Program-made: the position numbers and the translations under genes
Notes under the pieces: model-generated
What the model was told of the DNA's origin: nothing
The model's database searches: none
The model's input: only the letters and a program-made list of their open reading frames with translations
NCBI RefSeq assembly: GCF_900115475.1
Contig: NZ_FOWP01000013.1
Location: 92,226 to 156,225 of the forward strand
DNA length: 64,000 nucleotides
Source: Ectopseudomonas composti
Lineage (GTDB): Bacteria; Pseudomonadota; Gammaproteobacteria; Pseudomonadales; Pseudomonadaceae
Direction: 5' to 3'
In this document: piece by piece, positions 15,919 to 25,115 of the stretch
Numbering within the stretch: position 1 is the stretch's first letter
Layout: the number at the start of each line of letters is the position of its first letter

Positions 15919-17010
15919 CTACCGGCCTGATTTCATCCGACTGAAGGCACGCGTCAGCGCCCGGTTGAACTCGCGGCTGTTGTCATTCTTGGTGTACAGC
16001 GTGGCGCGTAGCTCGGCCGGTGGGTAGGTGCCGGGGTCGGCGAGAATCGCCGGATCGACGAAGGCGTCGGCGGCCGGTACCGCATTGGCGTAGTAGATAC
16101 TGTTGCTGATGGCGCCGATCACCTCGGGGGTCATCAGGTGGTCCATCAACGCCAGCCCGGCTTCCGGGTGCGGTGCGTCACGCGGGATGACCATGGCATC
16201 GAACCACAGCAATGCCCCTTCACGCGGGATGCGGTAGCTCAGCTGGAAGTCCTTGTTGGCCTGCTCGGCCTGTGCCGCGGCGATGGCGACGTTGCCATTC
16301 CAGGCCATCGCCAGGCAGGTGTTGCCGTTGGCCAGATCGCTGATGTTGCGGTCGTTGTCGAAGTAGCGAATGAACGGCCGCACCTTGGCCAGATGGGCCT
16401 CGGCCTGCTTCAGGTCATCGAGACTCTGCCGGTTGATGTCCAGCCCCAGGTAGCGGAACGCGGCGGCGAACACCTCGTTGGGATCATTGAGGAAACTCAC
16501 CCCGCAGTCGGCGAAGCGCGCCACCACCTGCGGATCCATCAACATCGCCCAGCTATCGCTCGGGGCATCGGTCATACGCTTAGCGATGGCCTGCTGCTGA
16601 TAGCCGAAGCCGGTGGTACCCCAGACGTAGAGTCCGGCGTAGCGATTGCCCGGATCGAACTTGGCCATGTGCTGGGTGAATTCGTCATCGAGCCCGGCAA
16701 AATGCGGCAACTGCGTCTTGTCCAGCTCGCGCAGCGCACCACTGGCGATGGCCCGGCTCAGGTGCTGGCCGGCGGTCAGCACCAGGTCGTAGCCACTGCC
16801 ACCGGTGAGCAGCTTGGTTTCCACGGTTTCCAGCGAATCGAAGTGATCGACGACCACGTGGATACCGGTCTTCTCCTCGAACGAAGCCAAGGTGTCCGGG
16901 GCCAGGTATTCGCTCCAGATGAACAGGTTGACCTGCTGCGGCGCCGCGCTAGCCTGCGCGTGTGCGCAGGCGGCAAGGGCCACGGCCAACAGACTGGCGG
17001 GCAGTTTCAT
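15919..17010 (-). CDS. Polyamine-type ABC transporter substrate-binding protein (PotF/SpuD-like)
   Basis: The 363-residue protein has a signal sequence with a possible lipobox (LAAC at about 12-15) and the PotD/PotF family start VNLFIWSEYLAPDTLASFEEKTG. The length is usual for the family (about 360). It should bind putrescine, agmatine or spermidine in the periplasm for a PotGHI-type importer, which is not in this window. It lies 9 bases after agmatine deiminase on the same strand, so uptake and degradation of agmatine are probably coupled. That is an inference from context. Confidence 0.85.
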   Translation of the reverse strand: MKLPASLLAVALAACAHAQASAAPQQVNLFIWSEYLAPDTLASFEEKTGIHVVVDHFDSLETVETKLLTGGSGYDLVLTAGQHLSRAIASGALRELDKTQLPHFAGLDDEFTQHMAKFDPGNRYAGLYVWGTTGFGYQQQAIAKRMTDAPSDSWAMLMDPQVVARFADCGVSFLNDPNEVFAAAFRYLGLDINRQSLDDLKQAEAHLAKVRPFIRYFDNDRNISDLANGNTCLAMAWNGNVAIAAAQAEQANKDFQLSYRIPREGALLWFDAMVIPRDAPHPEAGLALMDHLMTPEVIGAISNSIYYANAVPAADAFVDPAILADPGTYPPAELRATLYTKNDNSREFNRALTRAFSRMKSGR

Positions 17011-17019
17011 CCGAGCCTC

Positions 17020-18132
17020 CTAGGCGCGCTGGGGCGCGGCGTATTGCGGCATGGTGATGCAGGCGACGTTGCCGCCACCGAGGAGGATTTCCCGCGAGTT
17101 CTCGATGCCGAGGATGCGATGCTGCGGGAACAGTTCGGCCAGGGTGGCCTGGGCCACACGGTCGTTGGCGTCGCCGAACAACGGCAGGACGATGGCCGAG
17201 TTTCCGGCGTAGTAGTTGATGTACGAGGCGCAGATCTGCGTGCCGGCCTGACGGGTGTGGGTGGCATCGTCCTGATCCAGGCCTTCGGCCTCCACCGCCG
17301 TCCATTCCAGCACGCGCGGTTGCGGCAGCTTGTGCACCTCCAGCGTACGACCACGGGCATCGCGCGTGCTGCGCAGGATGTCGTAGGCCTCCTGGTAGAT
17401 TTCCCATTGCGGGTCGGTGCGGTCATCGGTCCACTGCATCACCACCACGCCAGGACGGACGAAGCAGGCCAGGTCGTCGATATGGCCGTCGGTTTCGTCG
17501 AACTTGCAGCCGCGTGGCAACCAGATCACCTGCTCGGCACCGAGGTAATCCGATAGCCGGCGAGTCATCTCGTCCTTGCCCAGGTGAGCGTTGCGATTGC
17601 GGTTGAGCAGGCACTGCTCGGTGGTCAGCAGAGTGCGCTGGCCATCGCTCTGGATACCGCCCATTTCGGCGATGAAAGGTGCGCGATAACGATCGAAACC
17701 CTCGATCTCGAGAATCTTCTGCGCGATCTGATCGTCCTTGTCCCAGGGGTAGTAAAGCCCGCCATCGAGCCCGCCATAGGCGTTGAACTCGAAGTCTACA
17801 CCGCGCACTTCGGCCGTCTCGTCATGCACCAGAAAGGCCGGACCGCTGTCGCGGAACCAGGTGTCGTTGCAGGTCATTTCCACCACCCGCACATGCGCCG
17901 GCAACAGGCGTCGAGCGTTGGCGTACTGCGCCGCCGAGGCGCAAACGGTGACTGGCTCGCTGCTGGCGATGGCCGCAACGATCTCGACCCAGACCTTCTG
18001 CGCCGGCTTGCCGCCGTTGCGCCACACGTCCGGGCGCTCGGGCCATCCGAGCCAGCAGCGGCTCTTGGTTTCGAATTCGCCGGGCAGACGGAAGCCGTCG
18101 GCCTTGGGTAGGGAGGTCAGGGTACGGGCCAT
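17020..18132 (-). CDS. aguA: Agmatine deiminase
   Basis: The 370-residue protein matches AguA (368 residues in P. aeruginosa), which hydrolyses agmatine to N-carbamoylputrescine and ammonia. The catalytic cysteine is Cys358 in GGGNVACITMPQ. The amidinotransferase-fold signatures CNDTWFRDSGPAFL and TDGHIDDLACFV, with Asp/His residues, are present. I chose the ATG at 18132 because AGGAG precedes it by 8 bases and the protein then starts like the family (MARTLTSLPKADGFRLPGEF). No aguB (carbamoylputrescine amidohydrolase) is beside it. It is followed at 9 bases by a polyamine-binding protein gene and preceded by a LysR gene on the same strand. Confidence 0.93.
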   Translation of the reverse strand: MARTLTSLPKADGFRLPGEFETKSRCWLGWPERPDVWRNGGKPAQKVWVEIVAAIASSEPVTVCASAAQYANARRLLPAHVRVVEMTCNDTWFRDSGPAFLVHDETAEVRGVDFEFNAYGGLDGGLYYPWDKDDQIAQKILEIEGFDRYRAPFIAEMGGIQSDGQRTLLTTEQCLLNRNRNAHLGKDEMTRRLSDYLGAEQVIWLPRGCKFDETDGHIDDLACFVRPGVVVMQWTDDRTDPQWEIYQEAYDILRSTRDARGRTLEVHKLPQPRVLEWTAVEAEGLDQDDATHTRQAGTQICASYINYYAGNSAIVLPLFGDANDRVAQATLAELFPQHRILGIENSREILLGGGNVACITMPQYAAPQRA

Positions 18133-18229
18133 CTCGCGGCTCCTGGTCAGTGGCTGGAAGGAGCCCGACAGTACGCGCGTCGATGCCGCGTCGACCAATG
18201 ACGATAATCGCGGAACCCTTGAATTCAAT

Positions 18230-19117
18230 TCACAGATCAATCAACTGATCAGTGAACCATTCGATGAAATGAGCCACGGCCGGCTTGTCCAGGCGCAGGC
18301 GCTCGCACACCAGCGCGTACTGCCCGAGCGACGGCACCTGGGCGGCGAAGGGACGCACCAGGCGACCACTGGCCAGGTCTTCGGCACTGGTCAGGTTATC
18401 GCCGATGGCCACGCCCTGACCGCGTGCAGCGGCCTCCATGGTCAGGCCGGCATGGCCCAGGTACAGATGCCGTGTCGGCTGGATATCGCCGGCGTGGGTG
18501 GTCAGCCAGGCGGTCCAGGTCTTGCCGTCCTGGTCATCATGCAGCAGGCAATGACGCGCCAGGTCGCGAGGGTGCTTGAGCGGCGACTGGTTGAACAGGC
18601 CAGGGCTGCACACCGGAAAGAACTGTAGGGTCGGCAACGGCCGCACGAAGTAGGCGCTGGCATCGTCCGGTCCGGTGCCATAGGTGATGGCGATATCGAT
18701 CTCGCTGCCCGGCAGCGTCGCCTCCAGCGGCTGTTCGTGCAGGTGCAAGGTGATCTGCGGGTGGCGCTCGGCGAAATCGGCCAGGCGCCCGACCAGCCAC
18801 TTCTGCGCCAATTCAGCGGTAACCGCGACGCGCAGCTGCGCCTGCGAGCCGGGATCACGCAGCTCGTCGCAGGCCTCGCCAATCAGCTCAAAGGCCTGTT
18901 GCAGGCTGTGCAGAAGGCGCCTGGCCTGCGGCGTCGGGCGTACCTGACGGCCATCACGCTCGAACAGCGTGCTGCCGAGTTGCTCTTCGAGCTGACGAAT
19001 CTGGTGGCTGACGGCGCTGTCGGTCACGCACAGCTCAGCGGCTGCACGGCCGAAGTGGGCATGCCGCGCGGCAGCCTCGAAGGTGCGCAGGGCGGTGAGC
19101 GAAGGCAGACGGCGCAT
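18230..19117 (-). CDS. LysR-family transcriptional regulator (GcvA-like)
   Basis: The 295-residue protein has the LysR winged helix at residues 1-60 (LPSLTALRTFEAAARHAHFGRAAAELCVTDSAVSHQI) and a substrate-binding domain (about 90-290). The start at 19117 gives the usual MRRLPSLTALRTFEAAARH beginning of GcvA-type members; the upstream extension is unrelated. It lies 97 bases upstream of aguA on the same strand, so it may be cotranscribed with, or regulate, the agmatine genes. The inducer is unknown. Confidence 0.88.
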   Translation of the reverse strand: MRRLPSLTALRTFEAAARHAHFGRAAAELCVTDSAVSHQIRQLEEQLGSTLFERDGRQVRPTPQARRLLHSLQQAFELIGEACDELRDPGSQAQLRVAVTAELAQKWLVGRLADFAERHPQITLHLHEQPLEATLPGSEIDIAITYGTGPDDASAYFVRPLPTLQFFPVCSPGLFNQSPLKHPRDLARHCLLHDDQDGKTWTAWLTTHAGDIQPTRHLYLGHAGLTMEAAARGQGVAIGDNLTSAEDLASGRLVRPFAAQVPSLGQYALVCERLRLDKPAVAHFIEWFTDQLIDL

Positions 19118-19377
19118 GACGATCCCGGTTCGGTCGAAAAGGCGCATCCTCGCCCAGCCATAGATGACCGGCAAGCTTCGTAGAGTGTCGCCGGGCCGCC
19201 CAGACGGTGCGCGCCAACCATTGCAGCGATGGCCGGCTGAACTCCGAACGTATTCCACGCATCGCCATATGAAGCCGGTGCGCACGGCGCATCCTACGCA
19301 AAGCCATCTGCGACGAGTTCGGCAAGTGTTTCGCTTGTTCGAGCCTCGGGTGCGCCGTACGCACCCACGACCACTGC

Positions 19378-20409
19378 CTAGGTGCCACTCAGACTGCGCA
19401 GCACCTGCTCGATGCGCTGTTGCAGCGAGCCGGTCAGCCGGGTGAATGGCCAGCCGCGCCGCGTCAGTTCCTGCTCGTACCACTGGTTCTGCCGGCGGCG
19501 AAAGGTCTCGTCCTGACGGGTGCCGTCCTGCACGAAGGGGAAGTCATCGGCGCACAGGAACAGATGGTGATAGTGCCGCTCGGCCAACTGCTCCAACTCG
19601 GCCTCGGCACGCCCGAACAGTTCGCGGCAATAGAACAGCGTGGTCAGCGGCGTGGTGTCGCACACCAGATAACGCCGGCACTGCTCGGCCTGGGTCTGTT
19701 CGCGGGCAACCTGGGTATTACCGATGTGCAACAGGTCCTCATAAACGAGTACACCGCCCTTCTCCTCCCAGCGCTCGCGGCCGTACTCGGCGGCATACCG
19801 CGTATCCAGGGCCTCGGCCAACGCCAGGGCAAGGCTGCTCTTGCCGGTGGACTCGCCGCCGAGCAAGGCGATGCGCTCGACGAAATCGCCGTAGACCTGC
19901 GGCGCCAGGTAGCAGCGCAGACTGTGAATATCGGCGCGCAGACGCGTACCGGACACCGGTACCTGAGTGCGTGCGCGGTTGATCTCGACATGCTGCACAG
20001 GCCGACCGAAACACCGGCTCAGGTGGGCAGCGAACCCCTCGCCGTAGGCCTCGCTGGTAAACACCGCGTCGACCGGGTGGCCGAGCACTGCCAGGCAGAA
20101 ATCGGCGACGAACTGACGCTGTGCGGCATCGGGCTCGGATTCATGAGGAAGATCCGGCAGCGCCAGGCCTCGTGCGCGCTGCCGGGCAACCCACTCGGGC
20201 GTCACCACCCAACTGCGCAGCTCGGGAAAGCGCATCTGCAGCCAGTTCGCCCGCCGTTCCGGCTCACAACCGACAAGCTCCGGGCGGGCCCAGCTGAGCA
20301 GCACCAACTGTTCGCACTGTTGCTGCGCCTGGCGAATCAACCATTCGTGCCCCAGGTGCAGCGGCGCGAACTTGCCGACCACCAGCCCACAGGCAAATCG
20401 CTTGCTCAT
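19378..20409 (-). CDS. nadR: NadR-type bifunctional NMN adenylyltransferase / nicotinamide riboside kinase, without HTH
   Basis: The 343-residue protein has the nucleotidyltransferase motif GKFAPLHLGH (12-21) at its N-terminus and a P-loop kinase domain with GGESTGKSS at 184-192. It lacks the N-terminal DNA-binding domain of enterobacterial NadR (about 410 residues), so it should be an enzyme only. The kinase phosphorylates nicotinamide riboside to NMN, and the adenylyltransferase makes NAD. It starts 1 base after the stop of the PnuC gene, forming a nicotinamide riboside uptake and salvage operon. The Walker A and HxGH-like motifs are intact. Confidence 0.9.
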   Translation of the reverse strand: MSKRFACGLVVGKFAPLHLGHEWLIRQAQQQCEQLVLLSWARPELVGCEPERRANWLQMRFPELRSWVVTPEWVARQRARGLALPDLPHESEPDAAQRQFVADFCLAVLGHPVDAVFTSEAYGEGFAAHLSRCFGRPVQHVEINRARTQVPVSGTRLRADIHSLRCYLAPQVYGDFVERIALLGGESTGKSSLALALAEALDTRYAAEYGRERWEEKGGVLVYEDLLHIGNTQVAREQTQAEQCRRYLVCDTTPLTTLFYCRELFGRAEAELEQLAERHYHHLFLCADDFPFVQDGTRQDETFRRRQNQWYEQELTRRGWPFTRLTGSLQQRIEQVLRSLSGT

Positions 20410-20410
20410 C

Positions 20411-20977
20411 TCAGGCCGTCTGCGCGTTCAGTTCACGGCGCCAGCGGTACAGGCCGTACCAGGCGTTACACCAGAACAGCAGGTAGATGAACGCCGTCAG
20501 GTACAGCTCGCGCGAGGCGAACAGCGGCACCGCCAGCGTGTTCACCAGCAGCCAGCCATACCAGGTTTCCAGCTTGCGGCGCATCAGCAGCAATTGCGCC
20601 AGCACACTGAAGGTCAGCACCAGCGAATCGATGAAAGGGGCGTAGGCGTCGGTGAAATAATGCAGCAAGGCGCCGTATGCGCCCGCCACGACCACCGCCA
20701 GCAGCAGCGCCAGGCCCAGCCCGGCACTGCCTGCACGGCTGATCGGCAGCGCCTCGCCCTGACGGCCGCGCAGCCAGCTCCACCAACCCAGCAGGCTGGT
20801 GGCAATGAAGAAGACCTGCAAGGTGACATCGGCGTACAGCTGCACGCTGAAGAACAACCAGCCGAACAGCACGCAACCGACCAGACCGACGGCCCAGGTG
20901 TGCACCGAGTTGCGCGCCGCCAGCACGACCGAAACCAGATAGAAAAGGTTGGCGAAGATCTCCAGCGACGACGGCAT
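20411..20977 (-). CDS. pnuC: Nicotinamide riboside transporter PnuC
   Basis: The 188-residue membrane protein has about seven hydrophobic segments and the PnuC pattern EIFANLFYLVSVVLAARNSV...WAVGLVGCVLFGWLFF, with WWSWLRG after the third segment and WYGWLLVNTLA later. PnuC takes up nicotinamide riboside by facilitated diffusion, trapped by phosphorylation. The immediately following nadR supplies that kinase, which argues against a thiamine transporter (PnuT). No TPP riboswitch was seen in the roughly 140 upstream bases. Confidence 0.88.
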   Translation of the reverse strand: MPSSLEIFANLFYLVSVVLAARNSVHTWAVGLVGCVLFGWLFFSVQLYADVTLQVFFIATSLLGWWSWLRGRQGEALPISRAGSAGLGLALLLAVVVAGAYGALLHYFTDAYAPFIDSLVLTFSVLAQLLLMRRKLETWYGWLLVNTLAVPLFASRELYLTAFIYLLFWCNAWYGLYRWRRELNAQTA

Positions 20978-21118
20978 GCACGCATCCTTATGAACATGGA
21001 ATCAGCCGCGCAGCCTACCACGTGACGTAGGCCACAGCCGTGCATGCATCACCTGACAACAGCGCAGATCCATGCTCTGATAAGCCTCCCCTCGCACTCC
21101 AAAGGACTGGATCGCCCC

Positions 21119-21871
21119 ATGCCTCTGCTCGCTCTGCTGGTCATCGCCTGCCAAGTCACCTGCGGCCTCCATGTGGTACGCAGTGGTCAGGAACGCTACT
21201 GGCTGTACCTGATCATCGCCCTGCCCGGCCTCGGCTGCCTGATCTACTTCCTCGGCATCATGCTGCCGGATCTGCTCGGCAGCCGCCGTGGCCGGCAGAC
21301 GCTCAACCGCCTGCACGACAGCATCGACCCGCAGCGTCATCTGCGCGCCCTGCGCGATGAACTGGAGATTCGCGACACCCGCGATACCCGCGTCAACCTG
21401 GCCGACGAGCTGCTGCGCATGGGCCAGGCCGAAGAAGCCGCCCAGCACTATCAGACCGCCCTGCGCGGCATCCACAGTGACGCTCCGGACATCCTCCTCG
21501 GCTTGGCCCGAGCACGCTTCGCCCTGGGCGATTTCGCCGGCTGCCAGGCGAGCCTCGATCAACTGATCGCACACAATCCCGACTTTCGCTCCGCCGATGG
21601 CCACCTGCTGTATGCCCGCGCCCTGGAAGGCCAGGGCAACGACCTCAAGGCCGAAGAGGAATACCGCGCCCTTGGCAGCTACAGCGCCAGCCCGGAAGCC
21701 AACTACCGCTACGCTCTGCTGCTGCGCCGCCAGGGGCGCCAGCGCGAGGCCATCGAACTGCTGCAGCAGATCCACACCCACGCCCGCCGCTCTGCGCGGC
21801 ACTACCGCACCCTGCACAAGGAGTGGCTGGACCTGAGCCAGAAGGCGCTGCTCGAGCTGCAGCGCGACTGA
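21119..21871 (+). CDS. Membrane-anchored TPR-repeat protein
   Basis: The 250-residue protein has two hydrophobic segments (about 2-14 and 26-45) followed by tetratricopeptide-like repeats from about 80 to 240 (VNLADELLRMGQAEEAAQHY and ANYRYALLLRRQGRQREAIELL). The ATG at 21119 is chosen because the hydrophobic anchor begins there; the upstream extension is not membrane-like. TPR repeats mediate protein contacts, with the repeat domain probably cytoplasmic. It is the last ordinary gene before the toxin/immunity block; no functional link is evident. Confidence 0.75.
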   Translation: MPLLALLVIACQVTCGLHVVRSGQERYWLYLIIALPGLGCLIYFLGIMLPDLLGSRRGRQTLNRLHDSIDPQRHLRALRDELEIRDTRDTRVNLADELLRMGQAEEAAQHYQTALRGIHSDAPDILLGLARARFALGDFAGCQASLDQLIAHNPDFRSADGHLLYARALEGQGNDLKAEEEYRALGSYSASPEANYRYALLLRRQGRQREAIELLQQIHTHARRSARHYRTLHKEWLDLSQKALLELQRD

Positions 21872-22021
21872 GCTTCAAGCACTATTATTTGCGTGCATCG
21901 TTCACAAAACAGAGACGCAGCACGCCACTGCGCAAGATTTTGCGCATAGGTCATTGGTTAGCATCGGACGCTGAAGAAGACACCTGCCGGCAGCCGCCGG
22001 CCGCAGCATGGATGCCACAGG

Positions 22022-23497
22022 ATGAGCGGCTACGTCCCCAACAACCGTAATGATCGCCCGGCGCCAACTCCGGAGCCCTATAACGGCGATTTCCACCGCC
22101 AGGCTCCCAGACCATTGGAAGGCGGCAGCACCCAGACCTCCAGTTGCCTGGTCGGGCTGCGTTTCGTCTGGGACAACGGCGAATGCCTCGGCGCCAACCT
22201 GCCCTACAGCCTCTCTCCCGCCAGCGGCAATGCTGTACGCGGTAGCCTGGACTCTCGTGGCGGTCTGATCCAGACCATTCCCAGCGGAGAGTACCAGGCG
22301 CAGTTGCTCGCCGACGCTGATGTCGATACCGACATCAGCAATGCCCGCGCCGAGCTACAGGCCGTACTGGACGAAATTCTCGCCGCCGAGCGCGCAGAAG
22401 CAGCTCGGTTGCAGGCCATTCAGGATCAGCGCAGCGCCCTCTCCAACTACGTGCATCGCCGACTTGCGGCGGGTAAAGGTTTCTTCCTCGGTGCCTGGGG
22501 TCTGCTCAAGACTGCCAAGGAATTCTCTGACCTGGTCAATCCCTTCACTGCCTTCTCCAATGCCCTGCGCAGTGCCTGGCAGGCGCGCGCCAGCGAGGGA
22601 GAAACCTGGCTGGCCGCATACAATCGCCAGTTCAGCGCTGAACAGCATCGTGAACTGGTCGAAGCTCTAGGCTTCGACCCCAGCAGCATCACCCGCGAAC
22701 AGCTGGCCGAAGCCTACGAACTGGCCTGTTTCATCTACGAAGACGGCCCCAGCAAAGCCATGCTCGGCCGCTTCGCCGTCGACTATGCCAAGGCACAGAA
22801 CGTCGAAGAAGTCGCTGAGTTCAGTGGCGGCGTGTTGTTCGAAATCGTGCTTGCAGCCCTGCTGATCGTCTTCACCGGCGGCGTCGGCCTGGCCGCTCGT
22901 GGTGCAGCATTGGTAAGCTATCTGGACAAGCTCACTCGCCTGGGTAATGCATTGAAACGCCTGAGCGCGGCCTTGAAGCGCGCAAGGATCAGGCGCGGTG
23001 GCAGAGCGAGAGGGAGCGGGACTGGGGCGCGGACGGTCGAAGTGACGCGCCCAAAAGAGGTAAAACCAGGAACGGTACAAACGCCTGCTGAGGGAGGCCA
23101 CAGACGGCAGACCGGTTCAGGATATTTCTCCGGCACAGCAGATGAAGCCTACGAAGCTATTCGGGCAAGTAATACCGATGTTGCCGATATATCAAAAAAT
23201 ACTGGGATCAAGATAGAAAACGTTCAAAAGGTGAAGGATCACCTGTTTTACGAGGAACACCTGCTTGATCGCTATGTGGAATATGGAATTCCAGCTCAAC
23301 GCGCCAGATTCGACAGCGACATGGGCATCGCTAATGCTTGGAAGAGACTGGAAAATGGAACCCACACTCCTGACGACATGAAACTATTAAGGCATGAGAC
23401 AGCAGAAGCATGGTACATGCGGAGAAATGACTCCGGATACACTGATGCCCATAATGCAGCAGAGCGTCGCTACCCTGCACCCAAACTGGAAAATTAA
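22022..23497 (+). CDS. Polymorphic toxin-like protein with a variable C-terminal tip (possible T6SS effector)
   Basis: The 491-residue protein has a Pro-rich N-terminus and a domain with SCLVGLRFVWDNGECLG (41-57). A coiled helical part follows (about 105-190), then a hydrophobic segment (271-300), a basic linker (308-347), and a distinct C-terminal tip from about 369. The DNA of residues 1-360 is GC-rich; the tip and the genes after it are AT-richer, the usual sign of toxin-tip exchange. The tip holds LRHETAEAWY (His458, Glu459, Glu462) and His477, which could form an active site. I do not recognise the toxin family by name. Hydrophobic stretches of this kind are common in T6SS effectors, but no vgrG, hcp or PAAR gene is in the window. 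The next gene, 2 bases downstream, is probably its immunity gene. Confidence 0.65.
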   Translation: MSGYVPNNRNDRPAPTPEPYNGDFHRQAPRPLEGGSTQTSSCLVGLRFVWDNGECLGANLPYSLSPASGNAVRGSLDSRGGLIQTIPSGEYQAQLLADADVDTDISNARAELQAVLDEILAAERAEAARLQAIQDQRSALSNYVHRRLAAGKGFFLGAWGLLKTAKEFSDLVNPFTAFSNALRSAWQARASEGETWLAAYNRQFSAEQHRELVEALGFDPSSITREQLAEAYELACFIYEDGPSKAMLGRFAVDYAKAQNVEEVAEFSGGVLFEIVLAALLIVFTGGVGLAARGAALVSYLDKLTRLGNALKRLSAALKRARIRRGGRARGSGTGARTVEVTRPKEVKPGTVQTPAEGGHRRQTGSGYFSGTADEAYEAIRASNTDVADISKNTGIKIENVQKVKDHLFYEEHLLDRYVEYGIPAQRARFDSDMGIANAWKRLENGTHTPDDMKLLRHETAEAWYMRRNDSGYTDAHNAAERRYPAPKLEN

Positions 23498-23499
23498 AA

Positions 23500-23838
23500 A
23501 TGCAATTTCTTTACGATGCCCCCTATTACAAAGTCATCCGCATAACCGGCCCTCAACATAACCTGCTTGGGCTATCGCTTGGATATAGTGAATCCATAGA
23601 AACCAGCGACCTTTCTTCCAGTGAATCTCATGAAAACACGATCAAAAGCGATGATGTGCTCACCCAAGTCATCACCGGCTTAAAAGAAATAAATCATCAA
23701 CTCCAATCAAACTACCAAATCAACAAGGTGCAATTCGTAGCCACTGACACGCCGGGCAAAGATACATACAGAGACCTCACCAAAGAGCTCATCTTCCGCC
23801 TACACAACAATCAAGAGTTCATCACTCTCTCCAAATAA
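23500..23838 (+). CDS. Probable cognate immunity protein of the adjacent toxin
   Basis: The 112-residue cytoplasmic-type protein (no signal peptide or membrane segment) starts 2 bases after the toxin stop codon. It is AT-rich like the toxin tip. Small size, immediate adjacency and shared composition are the standard marks of an immunity gene that binds and blocks the toxin tip. The family is not recognised. The ATG at 23500 is the only start that fits. Confidence 0.65.
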   Translation: MQFLYDAPYYKVIRITGPQHNLLGLSLGYSESIETSDLSSSESHENTIKSDDVLTQVITGLKEINHQLQSNYQINKVQFVATDTPGKDTYRDLTKELIFRLHNNQEFITLSK

Positions 23839-23928
23839 CGCCCAAACATCGAAAAGCCAATAAATAAAGCACCACCAAATAATTTAAAAACTAAATACTC
23901 ACCTCAAAAGGGCGTCCCATTTCTGATT

Positions 23929-24375
23929 ATGAACAGGACAGAAGAGGAGCTACGAGAGGAAGTCGCCAACCTTGGTGACTACGACGCAGCGGCAGAAGCA
24001 CTGCGCCAACTGAAACACCTGAACAAAGCCGTAGCAGAGCACTTGGCAGTAGACATTCTGCGCAGCAACAAGGGTGACGAATATTTCCAGGCTTCCGCTT
24101 TCGAGACCCTGTATTCAATGAACTTTCATAAAGGAATTGAACTGATCAGGAACCCGCCGGAGTGCTTAAATACCGCCACCCTGAGCACAATGATCGAATG
24201 TATAACCGAAGACTCTGGTATCGCAATGGATCGCCCTGAAGTTCTCGAAGCGGCAAAGATACTGAAAGAAATCATCAGGCATCTGGACGCTGAAAAAAAC
24301 CTCCGAATGAAAGGTACCATCGACTGGTTTCTGGAAACCTATCCGAACATCAGAGCCTTTCAGCAGCATCGCTAG
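23929..24375 (+). CDS. Immunity-like helical protein
   Basis: The 148-residue all-helical protein begins EEELREEVANLGDYDAAAEALRQL and resembles HEAT-like immunity proteins (an Imm30-type protein is one possibility, unconfirmed). Its start (LxxLGDYDAAAEAL) resembles that of the 144-residue protein at 25562 (LELSDYGEAAEAL), suggesting distant kinship within the array. It is codirectional with the toxin, and no matching toxin tip was found beside it, so it looks like an orphan immunity gene. Confidence 0.55.
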   Translation: MNRTEEELREEVANLGDYDAAAEALRQLKHLNKAVAEHLAVDILRSNKGDEYFQASAFETLYSMNFHKGIELIRNPPECLNTATLSTMIECITEDSGIAMDRPEVLEAAKILKEIIRHLDAEKNLRMKGTIDWFLETYPNIRAFQQHR

Positions 24376-24522
24376 AAAATCAGCAGCGCTTTAATTCTCG
24401 AAAAGCCGGAAACAGTCAATGAGCGTACATGAAGATACCGTACTGGAAATTCCAGGTTGCTAAGTGCATTCTGCTACGACAGTTACTACGTGGATGCCCC
24501 CTGCCATACACAGGCCAATGAC

Positions 24523-24945
24523 ATGTCGATCGACTACCAGTTCTATCTAGCCCCTCTGTCTTATACGTCCGTCATGGCATCAATTGATTTCAGGACCCTT
24601 GAAGATAGGGAACATGTCATTCAGGGCGAGATCGGCAACAGCGGCCTGATGGCATACCTGGTGAAAAACCCAGCGCCCGATGAGTTCAGCATGGAGGAAT
24701 TGCAGTTCAGCCCCACCTGCCAGCTCATTCTGTCTCCCGACCTGGGCAACTACGAGCAGAGCATGAGCGCTCTGATAGCGACCATCAACCAGCTGGTGCC
24801 CGTGGCCAAAGCCTCGGCGCTGTACATGAACAACGAGTTGCTGCTACTCGACAAGCTGGACAACCAGACCACGCTATACACATCGGATAAGGACTGGTGG
24901 GAGGAGCACATTGAAAACATCAGGTTCCCGCACAGTCAACGCTGA
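24523..24945 (+). CDS. Immunity-like protein (SitI3-like)
   Basis: The 140-residue protein starts MSIDYQFYLAPLSY and ends with a WWEEH motif. The beginning and size recall SitI3-type immunity proteins, an impression that needs a profile search. An in-frame TTG at 24457 would add 22 residues; I prefer the ATG at 24523 because the conserved-looking fold begins there, though its ribosome binding site is weak. No signal peptide is present. It lies third among the small genes after the toxin. Confidence 0.5.
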   Translation: MSIDYQFYLAPLSYTSVMASIDFRTLEDREHVIQGEIGNSGLMAYLVKNPAPDEFSMEELQFSPTCQLILSPDLGNYEQSMSALIATINQLVPVAKASALYMNNELLLLDKLDNQTTLYTSDKDWWEEHIENIRFPHSQR

Positions 24946-25115
24946 GCCCCTTGATAGGGACATGACGCTGATCTCCTAGAGAATCGACGGCACCACCCCA
25001 GTGCCAAGGACCCACTCAGGCGGACTGGCAAGCGCTGGTGTCGACACGCTCGCCTGTCTGGAGACAGCCAACGACGAACAGCCTCAATCCCCCCAAGACG
25101 CCCACACTGTGCGCA

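Noticed and set aside
20978..21118. Riboswitch upstream of pnuC
   Set aside because: No TPP or other riboswitch core was recognised in this short gap; only an exact structure search could exclude it.
22022..23497. Complete T6SS or contact-dependent inhibition locus
   Set aside because: No vgrG, hcp, PAAR, cdiB or other secretion gene is present in the window, so the export system is left open.
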